Assembly (NCBI RefSeq): GCF_024170405.1
Contig: NZ_JALJYC010000015.1
Coordinates: 1-64,000, forward strand
Source: Neisseria perflava
GTDB taxonomy: Bacteria > Pseudomonadota > Gammaproteobacteria > Burkholderiales > Neisseriaceae
Direction: 5' to 3'
DNA length: 64,000 bases
This document shows, in pieces, positions 22,993 through 32,068 of the stretch. Below the pieces are notes generated by a model. It was not told the origin of the DNA. It ran no database searches and saw only the letters and a program-made list of their open reading frames with translations. Made by a program: the position numbers and the translations under genes. Numbering within the stretch: position 1 is the first letter of the stretch; each line of letters begins with the position of its first letter.

Positions 22993-25779
22993 TTATGCTT
23001 CGCCGTTATCTTCCGCTTCGCTTGCAACACCTTCTGCAACTTCGCCTTCGACTTCCACATCAGCCTGCTCGTCTTCCGGCTCTTCCGCCACGCGCTCCAA
23101 GCTGACCAGTGTTTCGCCTTCGTCCAAATTAATCAGTTTCACGCCGGCGGCGGCGCGGCCGGTTTCGCGGATTTGATCGACTTTGGTGCGGATGAGTACG
23201 CCGCCGCTGGTAATCAGCATCAGATCATCGCTTTCGCTGACCAAGGTTGCGGCCACCAAATCGCCGTTACGCTCGCCGGTGTTGATGGCGATATTGCCCT
23301 GACCGCCTTTGTTTTTACGGCTGTAATCGGCAATCGGAGTACGTTTGCCGTAGCCGTTGGCGGTAGCGGTCAACACTTGCAAATCGCTTTCTTGACACTC
23401 GGGCGCAAAGGTAATCAGGCTGACGATTTTACCGTCTTCCGGCAGGCGCATACCGCGCAAACCGCCGCTACCGCGACCGCTCGGACGCACGCCGTGTTTG
23501 CCGCTAATCGGTGCGCTTTCGCCGCCGTCAAGCTGCTCGTCGTCTTGGCCGTCTGAAACATCGGTGCTGTCGTCTTGCTCGATGTCTTCATCCGCCTCAT
23601 CGCTGCCGGATTTTTCCCAATATTCATTAAAGCGGATGGCTTTGCCAAGGTTGGAGAACAGCATGATGTCGTCCATACCGCCGGTTTGCGCCACGCCGAC
23701 CAAGTAGTCGCCTTCTTTCAGCGCAATCGCTTTAATACCTTGCACACGCACGTTTTTAAACGCCGACATCTGCACTTTTTTCACCATGCCTTGCGCGGTA
23801 GCAAAGAAAACATACTGGTCTTCAGGGAAATCGCGTGTCGCTAAAATGGTGCTGACTTTTTCGCCTTCTTCCAGCTGGATGACATTGTTAATCGGGCGGC
23901 CACGGCTGTTGCGCCCGCCTTCGGGCAGTTTGTACACTTTAATCCAGTGGCATTTACCTAGATTGGTGAAACACATCAGGTAATCATGAGTATTGGCGAC
24001 AAACAGCGATTCGATGGTGTCTTCGTCTTTGGTGGCCGCCGCCTGTTTGCCACGCCCGCCGCGACGCTGGGCGTGGTAATCGGTGGTCGGCTGGGTTTTG
24101 ATGTAACCATCATGGGTCAGCGTTACCACCATATCGCGTTGCGGAATCAAATCTTCATCGGCAATATCACCGCCGAACGGATTAATGTCGCTGCGGCGCT
24201 CGTCACCGAACACCGTGCGCATTTCTTCCAATTCTTCACGGATGATTTGGGTAATACGCTCCGGTTTGGCCAAAATATCCAAGAAGTCGATGATTTTCGC
24301 CATGATGTTTTTATAATCGTTGACGATTTCTTCCTGATCCAAACCGGTCAGGTTGCGCAGGCTCATGCGCAAAATGGCGTCGGCCTGCAATTCGCTCAAA
24401 TAATAACCGTCGGCCTGCAAGCCCAAACCTTCGCGCACGCTTTCCGGACGCGCCAGCTGCATGTCCAAATCGGTACGGCCGAGCATGTCTTCCACCAAAG
24501 CACTGTGCCAAGCGCGCGCCAACATTTTGCCTTTAGCTTCGGGCGCGTCGGTGGATTCTTTAATCAGCTGAATCATCTCGTCGATGTTGGACAAAGCAAC
24601 CGCTTTACCTTCGGCGATATGGCCTTCATGACGCGCTTTTTTCAAGCGGAACAAGGTGCGGCGGGTGACGACTTCGCGGCGGTGGCGCAAAAATTCACTC
24701 AGAATCTGCTTGAGATTTAACAAGCGCGGTTGGCCGTCCACCAAAGCCACCATATTGATGCCGAAGCTGTCCTGCAGCTGGGTCATTTTATACAGCTGGT
24801 TCAAAATCACTTCAGCATTTTCATTGCGCTTAAGCTCGATGACCACGCGCATGCCCGATTTATCGGATTCGTCGCGCAAATCGGAAATGCCTTCCAGCGC
24901 TTTGTCACGCACCAAATCGCCGATTTTCTCCACCAGTTTGGCTTTATTGACCTGATACGGGATTTCGTCAATGACGATGGCTTCGCGGTCGCCGTTTTTA
25001 CCGATGGGTTCGATATGGGTTTTGCCACGGATAATCACGCGGCCACGGCCGGTTTTATAACCTTCGCGCACGCCGCTCAAGCCGTAAATGGTGGCGCCGG
25101 TGGGGAAGTCGGGCGCTTTGATGATATTAATCAGCGCGTCGATATCGGTTTGCGGCTCATCCAGAAGCTGCAAACAGGCATTGATGGTGTCGGTGAGGTT
25201 GTGCGGCGGGATATTCGTTGCCATGCCCACGGCGATACCGGACGAACCGTTAATCAGCAATGCGGGGAAACGGGTCGGCAACACCAGCGGCTCATGCTCG
25301 CTGCCGTCGTAGTTGGGGCCGAAATTGACGGTTTCTTCTTCGATATCCGCCAGCATTTCATGGGCAATCCGCGCCATGCGGATTTCGGTATAACGCATGG
25401 CCGCCGCGCCGTCACCGTCAACCGAGCCGAAGTTGCCCTGACCATCTACCAAGACATAACGCATGGAAAACGGCTGCGCCATGCGCACGATGGTGTCGTA
25501 AATCGCGCTGTCGCCGTGCGGGTGGTATTTACCCATCACATCGCCGACGATACGCGCGGATTTTTTATAGGACGAGTTCCAGTTGTTTTTCAACTCGTGC
25601 ATGGTATAGAGCGAGCGGCGGTGCACAGGCTTCAAACCGTCGCGCACATCGGGCAGCGCACGGCCGACAATCACGCTCATGGCGTAATCAAGGTAGCTCT
25701 TGCGCATTTCGTCTTCAAGGCTGACGGGGATGGTTTCGAGTGCGAATTTATGGTCGTTGCGAACGGTTGCGTCGGTCAT
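22993..25779 (-). CDS. gyrA: DNA gyrase subunit A
   Basis: GyrA cuts and rejoins DNA and, with GyrB, introduces negative supercoils. The 928-residue protein has the catalytic Tyr-130 (AAMRYTEIRM), the quinolone-resistance region HPHGDSAIYDT with Ser-91 and Asp-95 in the wild-type state, the GyrA-box QRRGGRGKQ and a six-bladed C-terminal domain. An acidic insert (EADEDIEQDD...) in the C-terminal domain and an acidic tail are present, as in other Neisseria. The ATG at 25779 matches the gonococcal numbering exactly. It is separated from gshA by a DUS hairpin. Confidence 0.97.
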   Translation of the reverse strand: MTDATVRNDHKFALETIPVSLEDEMRKSYLDYAMSVIVGRALPDVRDGLKPVHRRSLYTMHELKNNWNSSYKKSARIVGDVMGKYHPHGDSAIYDTIVRMAQPFSMRYVLVDGQGNFGSVDGDGAAAMRYTEIRMARIAHEMLADIEEETVNFGPNYDGSEHEPLVLPTRFPALLINGSSGIAVGMATNIPPHNLTDTINACLQLLDEPQTDIDALINIIKAPDFPTGATIYGLSGVREGYKTGRGRVIIRGKTHIEPIGKNGDREAIVIDEIPYQVNKAKLVEKIGDLVRDKALEGISDLRDESDKSGMRVVIELKRNENAEVILNQLYKMTQLQDSFGINMVALVDGQPRLLNLKQILSEFLRHRREVVTRRTLFRLKKARHEGHIAEGKAVALSNIDEMIQLIKESTDAPEAKGKMLARAWHSALVEDMLGRTDLDMQLARPESVREGLGLQADGYYLSELQADAILRMSLRNLTGLDQEEIVNDYKNIMAKIIDFLDILAKPERITQIIREELEEMRTVFGDERRSDINPFGGDIADEDLIPQRDMVVTLTHDGYIKTQPTTDYHAQRRGGRGKQAAATKDEDTIESLFVANTHDYLMCFTNLGKCHWIKVYKLPEGGRNSRGRPINNVIQLEEGEKVSTILATRDFPEDQYVFFATAQGMVKKVQMSAFKNVRVQGIKAIALKEGDYLVGVAQTGGMDDIMLFSNLGKAIRFNEYWEKSGSDEADEDIEQDDSTDVSDGQDDEQLDGGESAPISGKHGVRPSGRGSGGLRGMRLPEDGKIVSLITFAPECQESDLQVLTATANGYGKRTPIADYSRKNKGGQGNIAINTGERNGDLVAATLVSESDDLMLITSGGVLIRTKVDQIRETGRAAAGVKLINLDEGETLVSLERVAEEPEDEQADVEVEGEVAEGVASEAEDNGEA

Positions 25780-25871
25780 GGTATTTTCGTTTTTCTCAAT
25801 GCAAAAGTAGCCGTAATTCTAGCACAAATCCGCCTGTTCGGGCCATGCGGCGGTAGGATTCGGGCAAACAA

Positions 25872-25905
25872 AATGCCGTCTGAAAACAGATTTTCAGACG
25901 GCATT
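25872..25905 (-). terminator. DUS-pair terminator after gshA
   Basis: AATGCCGTCTGAAAA and its complement around a 4-base loop. Read leftward it ends GGCATTTTG, 23 bp past the gshA stop. Confidence 0.8.
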
Positions 25906-25928
25906 GGCTATGTTTTACGCTTCGATGT

Positions 25929-27281
25929 TTAAGCGGCGCTTTCTTCCAATTCCAGCGACGCGGCCAACAACGACAGGCGCGCCATCACGCTGTAAACATA
26001 CAGGCGGTTGTGTTCGTTGTCGATGTCGCAGTCTTTGCCTTCTCGCGGCATACCCAGCAAATCCCATTGCTCAAATACGCGCTTGCAGGCTTCCGGCGCT
26101 TCCGGCGTATCGTCGCCGTTGCCGGTCGGAATGCTGTTGGACAACGGCACAAACACCATGCCGCCTGCATTCAGATTTTCATCCGCGCCACGGCCTTCGT
26201 GTACGCGGAAAAAACCGCCGATGACAAAGCGATCCATCATATACACCACCGGCTCGCATACCGCGCCGTTCATGGTTTCATAGGTGTAAATACCTTCCTG
26301 CACGATGACTTCGGTCACTTCCAAGCCTTCTTTGACCTTGGCCATTTTGTTACGGTTTTTGCGGTTGAGGCCGCGCACTTCATCGGCCGATTTAACGCTC
26401 ATTACGCCCATGCCGTAAGTGCCCGCATCGGCCTTGACAATCACAAACGGCGTATCGCTGATGCCTTTTTCATCGTATTTGGCTTGGATTTTCACCAACA
26501 CGCGCTCTACCGCCGCCGCCAGTACATCTTCGCCTTCGTGTTCTTGGAAATCCAAACCGCTGACTTTTTCAAAATACGGGTTAATCTGCCACTCGTCGAT
26601 GTCCAATAATTGCGCGAAATCGGCGGCTACTTTGTCGTAAGCGGCAAAATGGGTGGTTTTGCGGCGGGTTGTCCAACCGGCATTCAGCGGCGGCAGCAGG
26701 GTTTGGTTAATATCTTTCAGAATATCGGGTACGCCCGCCGAAAGGTCATTATTTAACAACACCACGCAAGGCGAAAAGCCGTCGGCCAAATGCACGCGCT
26801 CGCGGGTGCGCAACAAGGGCTCGAGCAAAACGGTATTGCCCAAGGCCGTCTGAAATTCGGTCGGCTCGGTCACTTCGGGATTCAAACTGCCCAAGCGCAC
26901 TTCAAAGCCGGCCGAGCGCAGAATCTCGCTTAAGGCATACACGTTTTGCAGGTAAAAGGTATTGCGGGTATGGTTTTCCGGAATAATCAACACCGATTTG
27001 GCGCTCTCGCAGGCGCGCTCTACCGCGTCTTGCGCCGCCACTGCCGCCAGCGGGATAAAGTTCGGATTCAGATTATTGAAACCGCCGGGAAACAGATTCA
27101 TGTCAATAGATGAAATTTTATAACCCGCATTGCGCAAATCCACCGAGCCGTAAAACGGCGGCTTGTGTGCCTGCCATTGGGCGCGGAACCAGGCTTCGAT
27201 TTTGGCATGGTTGCGCAAAATGGTGCGCTCGAAATCCTGTAATTGGGCGAGATGTTCGGTGGCAATCGACGGTAATTTCAT
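25929..27281 (-). CDS. gshA: glutamate--cysteine ligase (proteobacterial GshA type)
   Basis: Catalyses the first step of glutathione synthesis, joining glutamate and cysteine with ATP. The 450-residue protein resembles the GshA family first described in Acidithiobacillus-like bacteria rather than the E. coli type. Recognisable parts are FYGSVDLRNAGYKISSIDMNLFPGGFNNL near the N-terminus, FVIVKADAGTYGMGVMSV (ATP-grasp-like) and YMMDRFVIGGFFRVHEGRGADENLNAGGM. I chose the ATG at 27281, preceded by AAAGGA, because the longer frame runs into a tandem repeat. It is divergent from leuC. Confidence 0.85.
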   Translation of the reverse strand: MKLPSIATEHLAQLQDFERTILRNHAKIEAWFRAQWQAHKPPFYGSVDLRNAGYKISSIDMNLFPGGFNNLNPNFIPLAAVAAQDAVERACESAKSVLIIPENHTRNTFYLQNVYALSEILRSAGFEVRLGSLNPEVTEPTEFQTALGNTVLLEPLLRTRERVHLADGFSPCVVLLNNDLSAGVPDILKDINQTLLPPLNAGWTTRRKTTHFAAYDKVAADFAQLLDIDEWQINPYFEKVSGLDFQEHEGEDVLAAAVERVLVKIQAKYDEKGISDTPFVIVKADAGTYGMGVMSVKSADEVRGLNRKNRNKMAKVKEGLEVTEVIVQEGIYTYETMNGAVCEPVVYMMDRFVIGGFFRVHEGRGADENLNAGGMVFVPLSNSIPTGNGDDTPEAPEACKRVFEQWDLLGMPREGKDCDIDNEHNRLYVYSVMARLSLLAASLELEESAA

Positions 27282-27311
27282 GTTTATTGATCCTTTAAGC
27301 TGTGCGGATGG

Positions 27312-27347
27312 ATGTAGATAAGCATAATAATGTAGATAAGCATAATA
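27312..27347. repeat. 18-bp tandem direct repeat
   Basis: ATGTAGATAAGCATAATA is present twice in a row (27312-27329 and 27330-27347), followed by the start of a third copy (ATG). It lies 30 bp upstream of gshA and could change promoter spacing if copy number varies. Confidence 0.85.
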
Positions 27348-27488
27348 ATGCGTTTTTTCAAGATACGCCAAGTATTCTTTTCAATCTTAATTGTTGAGTG
27401 CCACCTCTTGAAATTCTACAAAATGTCTAAATTATTGAGGTGATATTGTCAGCAAAACAACATTACAGCAAAAATTAGACAAAAGCAG

Positions 27489-27517
27489 TTGCAATAACGC
27501 GGTAATCCGTCTAATAT
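27489..27517 (+). promoter_or_regulatory. sigma-70-type promoter of leuC
   Basis: TTGCAA (-35, 27489-27494) and TAATAT (-10, 27512-27517) with ideal 17-bp spacing, 38 bp before the leuC ATG. I see no Leu-rich leader peptide before leuC. Confidence 0.65.
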
Positions 27518-27555
27518 TCCTACATCAAACCACCCTATCTTATAAAGCATAAATC

Positions 27556-28965
27556 ATGAGCGCACAGACCCTTTACGACAAACTTTGGAACAGCCACATC
27601 GTCCGCGAAGAAGAAGACGGCACGGTGCTGCTCTATATCGACCGCCATCTGGTACACGAAGTCACCAGCCCGCAAGCCTTTGAAGGCCTGAAAATGGCCG
27701 GCCGCAAATTATGGCGTATCGACAGCGTGGTGTCCACTGCCGACCACAATACCCCGACCGGCGATTGGGACAAAGGCATTCAAGACCCGATTTCCAAGCT
27801 GCAAGTGGATACGCTGGATAAAAACATCCACGAATTCGGCGCATTGGCCTATTTCCCGTTTATGGACAAAGGCCAAGGCATTGTACACGTCATGGGGCCG
27901 GAACAAGGCGCAACCCTGCCGGGCATGACTGTGGTCTGCGGCGACTCGCACACCTCTACCCACGGCGCATTCGGCGCGCTGGCACACGGTATCGGCACCT
28001 CCGAAGTCGAACACACCATGGCGACCCAATGTATCACCGCCAAAAAATCCAAATCCATGCTGATTAAAGTCAACGGCCGTCTGAAAGACGGCGTAACCGC
28101 CAAAGACGTGGCACTCTACATCATCGGCAAAATCGGCACCGCCGGGGGCACGGGCTACGCCATCGAGTTCGGCGGCGAAGCGATTCAAAGCCTGTCTATG
28201 GAAGGCCGCATGACCCTGTGCAACATGGCGATTGAAGCGGGCGCGCGTTCCGGCTTGGTGGCTGTCGATCAAACCACCATTGATTACGTCAAAGGCAAAC
28301 CGCTGGCACCCAAAGGTGAAGATTGGGACAAAGCCGTCGCCTACTGGCGCACGCTGGTGTCTGACGAAGGCGCACACTTTGACAGCGTATTTGAATTTGA
28401 CGCCGCCGACATCGAGCCGCAAGTTACTTGGGGTACTTCTCCCGAAATGGTGCTGGGTGTGGACGGCAAAGTGCCGAATCCTGCTGACGAACAAGACCCT
28501 GTCAAACGCAGCGGCATGGAACGCGCCCTCGAATACATGGGCTTGCAAGCCGGTACACCGTTGAACGAAATTCCCGTTGACATCGTCTTTATCGGCTCCT
28601 GCACCAACAGCCGCATTGAAGATTTGCGCGAAGCCGCCGCCGTTGCCAAAGGCCGCCGCAAAGCGGACAATGTACAGCGCGTTTTAATCGTACCCGGCTC
28701 AGGTCTGGTCAAAGCGCAGGCGGAAGAAGAAGGTTTGGACAAAATCTTTATCGAAGCCGGTTTTGAATGGCGCGAACCGGGTTGCTCGATGTGTCTGGCC
28801 ATGAACGCCGACCGACTGACACCCGGCCAACGCTGCGCTTCCACTTCCAACCGCAACTTCGAAGGCCGCCAAGGTAACGGCGGACGCACCCATCTGGTCA
28901 GCCCGTCTATGGCGGCGGCCGCAGCGGTAAGCGGTCATTTTGTCGATGTACGCGAAATTGCCTGA
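27556..28965 (+). CDS. leuC: 3-isopropylmalate dehydratase large subunit
   Basis: LeuC with LeuD isomerises 2- to 3-isopropylmalate in leucine synthesis, using a 4Fe-4S cluster. The 469-residue protein has the usual length and the three cluster Cys in SCTNSRIEDLR and GCSMCLAMN. The substrate segments VCGDSHTSTHGAFGALAHGIGTSEVEH and TSNRNFEGRQG are intact. It starts the leuC-lipoprotein-leuD group; the Shine-Dalgarno is weak (AAAG). Confidence 0.97.
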   Translation: MSAQTLYDKLWNSHIVREEEDGTVLLYIDRHLVHEVTSPQAFEGLKMAGRKLWRIDSVVSTADHNTPTGDWDKGIQDPISKLQVDTLDKNIHEFGALAYFPFMDKGQGIVHVMGPEQGATLPGMTVVCGDSHTSTHGAFGALAHGIGTSEVEHTMATQCITAKKSKSMLIKVNGRLKDGVTAKDVALYIIGKIGTAGGTGYAIEFGGEAIQSLSMEGRMTLCNMAIEAGARSGLVAVDQTTIDYVKGKPLAPKGEDWDKAVAYWRTLVSDEGAHFDSVFEFDAADIEPQVTWGTSPEMVLGVDGKVPNPADEQDPVKRSGMERALEYMGLQAGTPLNEIPVDIVFIGSCTNSRIEDLREAAAVAKGRRKADNVQRVLIVPGSGLVKAQAEEEGLDKIFIEAGFEWREPGCSMCLAMNADRLTPGQRCASTSNRNFEGRQGNGGRTHLVSPSMAAAAAVSGHFVDVREIA

Positions 28966-29000
28966 CTTACTAATTTTTTATCCTGATTAGGAACTGACTT

Positions 29001-29375
29001 ATGAAAAAATTTGCCTCTATCTTATTGGCCGCTACTGTGGCCGTAGGCCTGTCTGCTTGTGCCAATACTTGGCATGGCGTAAAAGAAGACAGCCACAATG
29101 CTGCCCAAGCCACCGAACGCGGCTGGGATAAAACCAAAAATGCTACTGAACGTGGCTGGGACAAAACCAAAGACGCTACTGAGCGTGGCTGGGATAAAAC
29201 CAAAGACACTACTGAAAACGTAGCTGACAAAACCGGAAACGCTACTGAAAATGCTTGGGACAAAACCAAAGGTGCCACAAAACGCGGTTGGAACAAAACC
29301 AAAAGCACCACAAGCAAAGTATGGGACAAAACCAAAGAAACCGTAACCGGCAAAGAAGCTACTAGCAGCAACTAA
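29001..29375 (+). CDS. lipoprotein with seven 11-residue LEA-like repeats
   Basis: A 124-residue predicted lipoprotein: signal peptide with lipobox LSAC (Cys-21), a short segment ANTWHGVKEDSHNAAQ resembling entericidin-type lipoproteins, then seven tandem 11-residue units of the type ATERGWDKTKD (29109-29339, 33 bp each), ending in a polar tail. The last four units are more diverged. An 11-residue period with regular Lys, Asp and Trp fits an amphipathic helix as in group 3 LEA and related stress proteins. It lies 35 bp after leuC and about 100 bp before leuD, splitting a gene pair that is usually contiguous. Envelope stress protection is only inferred. Confidence 0.8.
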   Translation: MKKFASILLAATVAVGLSACANTWHGVKEDSHNAAQATERGWDKTKNATERGWDKTKDATERGWDKTKDTTENVADKTGNATENAWDKTKGATKRGWNKTKSTTSKVWDKTKETVTGKEATSSN

Positions 29376-29478
29376 GCCTGATTGCCAAGCCGCTTACTAA
29401 AGCTAGGCGGCTTGGTTGCCCAAACTAACACAATAAAATTACGACATCAGGATTCCTCCTTGTCGCTTGGAACGCCAC

Positions 29479-30123
29479 ATGAAATCCTTTACCAAAATCA
29501 CCGCCCTCGTCGCCCCGCTCGACCGCAGCAATGTAGATACCGATGCCATTATTCCGAAACAATTTTTAAAATCCATCAAGCGCAGCGGTTTCGGCCCGAA
29601 TGCCTTTGACGAATGGCGCTACCTCGACCACGGCGAACCGGGTATGGACAACAGCAAGCGTCCACTCAATCCTGAATTTCCGTTGAATTTTCCGCGTTAT
29701 CAGGGCGCGAATATTCTCTTGACCCGTAAAAACTTCGGCTGCGGCTCATCCCGCGAACACGCGCCGTGGGCGTTGGATGATTATGGCTTCCGCGCCGTGA
29801 TTGCGCCTTCGTTTGCCGATATTTTCTTCAACAACTGCTACAAAAACGGCCTGCTGCCGATTGTCTTGAGCGAAGAGCAGGTTGACCAGTTATTCAAAGA
29901 GGTTGAGGCCAACGAAGGTTACAGCCTGACCATTGATTTGGAACAACAAAGCGTGACTACGCCGAGCGGCGAAGTGTTCCACTTCGACATCACCGAACAC
30001 CGCAAACACTGCCTCCTCAACGGCCTTGATGAAATCGGTCTGACCCTGCAACATGCCGATGAAATCCATGCCTTTGAAGACAAACGCAAAGCCGCGCAAC
30101 CTTGGCTGTTTAACAGCGTTTAA
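29479..30123 (+). CDS. leuD: 3-isopropylmalate dehydratase small subunit
   Basis: Small subunit of the isopropylmalate isomerase. The 214-residue protein has the conserved RSNVDTDAIIPKQFLK start, the GCGSSREHAPWAL loop and FADIFFNNCYKNGLLP. I chose the ATG at 29479; an in-frame TTG four codons upstream has no better ribosome site. It is in the leuC direction after the 11-residue-repeat lipoprotein and is followed by a DUS hairpin. Confidence 0.96.
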   Translation: MKSFTKITALVAPLDRSNVDTDAIIPKQFLKSIKRSGFGPNAFDEWRYLDHGEPGMDNSKRPLNPEFPLNFPRYQGANILLTRKNFGCGSSREHAPWALDDYGFRAVIAPSFADIFFNNCYKNGLLPIVLSEEQVDQLFKEVEANEGYSLTIDLEQQSVTTPSGEVFHFDITEHRKHCLLNGLDEIGLTLQHADEIHAFEDKRKAAQPWLFNSV

Positions 30124-30131
30124 TCCCTCAA

Positions 30132-30170
30132 AGGCCGTCTGAAAAATATCCTACATTTTTCAGACGGCCT
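30132..30170 (+). terminator. DUS-pair hairpin after leuD
   Basis: AGGCCGTCTGAAAAAT and its complement, 8 bp past the leuD stop. The topology is that of a terminator but only GGCCTC follows, so termination may be partial. Confidence 0.6.
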
Positions 30171-30272
30171 CATGCATATATTATTGGATACGCATTGAAA
30201 GCTGCCGAGGCCGTGCCTCCATCAGCATTGATACGCAGGTTCTCAAAATTTAAAAATAAGAAAGTGGAAACC

Positions 30273-30737
30273 ATGATTACCGATACCCTAGCCAACGCAG
30301 GCCGTTACGCCGACCTGCACCCCGATTTTGCCGATGCCGTTAAGCTGTTGCAAACCTTAGATTTTGCCAATCTGCCCAGCGGCGAAACACCGACCGGCAA
30401 CCCCAATATCCGCCTGTTTGTCAGCGACAACGCCATGCGCAGCAAAGAAACGGCGCAACCCGAAGCCCATCAAACCCATATCGACATCCAAGTCCCCATC
30501 AGCGGTACGGAAACTTTCGGCTGGGCAGAGCGAGGCCGTCTGAAAAACGGTTTGGGCTATGACGACAAACACGACATCGAATTTTTCGACGACACTGCGG
30601 AAACCTGGATTGATGTGACACCGCAGGAATTTGTGATTTTCTTCCCCAATGACGGCCATGCGCCTTTAGTCGGCACTGCGCCGAATATGCGTAAAGCGGT
30701 ATTTAAAATCCGCACGCAAGAAACGCGCATCGAATAA
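30273..30737 (+). CDS. YhcH/YjgK/YiaL family protein
   Basis: A 154-residue protein of the DUF386 (YhcH/YjgK/YiaL) family, a cupin-like metal-binding fold. Some members are linked to sialic acid or other sugar catabolism. Visible conserved features are EAHQTHIDIQ (His ligands near 70-75), a DIEFFDD strand and FPNDGHAP (His near 130), all compatible with metal binding. The ATG at 30273 follows AGTGGAA. It sits between leuD and leuB with no sugar genes near, so the substrate is unclear. A non-terminator DUS pair separates it from leuB, so leuB may be cotranscribed. Confidence 0.8.
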   Translation: MITDTLANAGRYADLHPDFADAVKLLQTLDFANLPSGETPTGNPNIRLFVSDNAMRSKETAQPEAHQTHIDIQVPISGTETFGWAERGRLKNGLGYDDKHDIEFFDDTAETWIDVTPQEFVIFFPNDGHAPLVGTAPNMRKAVFKIRTQETRIE

Positions 30738-30740
30738 TTT

Positions 30741-30775
30741 TTTCAGACGGCCTTTACGCCTTATGCCGTCTGAAA
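30741..30775. repeat. inverted DUS pair, non-terminator topology
   Basis: TTTCAGACGGC and GCCGTCTGAAA with a short loop, between the YhcH-family gene and leuB. There is no T run on the 3' side of either strand. Confidence 0.75.
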
Positions 30776-30817
30776 TCCTTTAAAATCCTCAACCTCTCCC
30801 TCACAAGGAAACCTCAA

Positions 30818-31888
30818 ATGACCAAACAAATCGCCATCTTACGCGGTGACGGCATCGGCCCGGAAATCGTGCGCGAAACCGTGCGCGTATTGGACAAACT
30901 GATTGAGCAAGGCTTGGACGTATCTTACGAATACGCCCCCTTGGGCGGCGAAGCCTACGACCAATACGGCTCGCCCTATCCGGAGGCCACGCAGACCCTG
31001 TGTCGTAAAGCCGATGCGGTTTTGCTTGGCGCGGTCGGCAGCCCGGAGTATGACAATCTCGACCGCCCCTTGCGCCCGGAGCGCGGCCTGTTGGCGATTC
31101 GCAAGGATTTGAACCTGTTTGCCAACCTGCGTCCGGCGATTCTGTATCCCGAATTGGCCAATGCTTCAACGCTGAAACCGGAAATCGTGGCCGGCTTGGA
31201 TATTCTGATTGTGCGCGAGCTGACCGGCGACATCTATTTCGGCGAACCGCGCGGTATCCGCGTGTTGGAAAACGGCGAGCGCGAAGGTTTCAACACCATG
31301 AAATACAATGAAACCGAAATCAAGCGCATTGCCCACGTTGCCTTCCAAGCGGCGCAAAAACGCGGTAAAAAAGTCTGCTCCGTCGGCAAAGCCAATGTTT
31401 TGGAAACCACCGAGCTGTGGCGCGAGCTGTTTGACGACATCGCCAAACAATACCCCGATGTAGAATTGAGCCATATGTATGTCGATAACGCCGCCATGCA
31501 GCTGGTGCGCGCGCCCAAACAATTTGACGTCATCGCCACCGGCAACATCTTCGGCGATATTTTGAGCGACGAAGCCTCCATGCTTACCGGCTCTATCGGC
31601 ATGCTGCCGTCGGCTTCTTTGGACGAAAACAACAAAGGTCTGTACGAGCCGTCGCACGGTTCTGCCCCCGACATCGCCGGTCAGGACAAAGCCAACCCGT
31701 TGGCGACCATCTTGTCATTGGCCATGCTGCTGCGTTACAGCCTGAACGACGAAGCACGTGCCAAACAAGTGGAAAATGCGGTACAAAAAGTGTTGCAACA
31801 AGGCTTCCGTACCGGAGACATCTACGAAGAAGGTACAACCCTGGTGTCCTGCTCCGGCATGGGCGATGCGGTATTGGCGGCGCTGTAA
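30818..31888 (+). CDS. leuB: 3-isopropylmalate dehydrogenase
   Basis: NAD-dependent oxidative decarboxylation of 3-isopropylmalate in leucine synthesis. The 356-residue protein shows the family segments ILRGDGIGPEIV, the Arg-rich substrate site around LRPERGLLAIRKDLNLFANLRP, VGKANVLETTELWRELF, and YEPSHGSAPDIAGQDKANP for cofactor binding. An ACAAGGAAACC ribosome site precedes the ATG at 30818. A strong terminator follows. Confidence 0.97.
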   Translation: MTKQIAILRGDGIGPEIVRETVRVLDKLIEQGLDVSYEYAPLGGEAYDQYGSPYPEATQTLCRKADAVLLGAVGSPEYDNLDRPLRPERGLLAIRKDLNLFANLRPAILYPELANASTLKPEIVAGLDILIVRELTGDIYFGEPRGIRVLENGEREGFNTMKYNETEIKRIAHVAFQAAQKRGKKVCSVGKANVLETTELWRELFDDIAKQYPDVELSHMYVDNAAMQLVRAPKQFDVIATGNIFGDILSDEASMLTGSIGMLPSASLDENNKGLYEPSHGSAPDIAGQDKANPLATILSLAMLLRYSLNDEARAKQVENAVQKVLQQGFRTGDIYEEGTTLVSCSGMGDAVLAAL

Positions 31889-31907
31889 GGCCGTCTGAAA
31901 ACAATCC

Positions 31908-31936
31908 AATGCGCGGCTGATTGCCGCGCATTTTTT
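31908..31936 (+). terminator. rho-independent terminator after leuB
   Basis: AATGCGCGGC and its perfect complement GCCGCGCATT with a 5-base loop and a T run. The stem is not made from a DUS, although one lies just before it. Confidence 0.92.
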
Positions 31937-31994
31937 CTATCGGAAAACGCTCCTTTAACCATTGAGAAATAATCATTTTTATATTTTGTGGTAG

Positions 31995-32000
31995 TATAAT
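31995..32000 (+). promoter_or_regulatory. -10 box of yceI-like gene
   Basis: A consensus TATAAT lies 69 bp before the yceI-like ATG. No good -35 hexamer is seen at 16-18 bp, so an activator or weak -35 is likely. Confidence 0.4.
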
Positions 32001-32068
32001 GAAAGAGCAGTTTCCCCGACCGCCCGAGTCCGGCCGGTTTTTCCATACACCTGAAAAAGGAACCCGTT

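Noticed and set aside
24730..25932. 400-codon open frame on the + strand opposite gyrA
   Set aside because: It is antisense to conserved gyrA codons, with a composition that follows from gyrA codon use and no recognisable domain.
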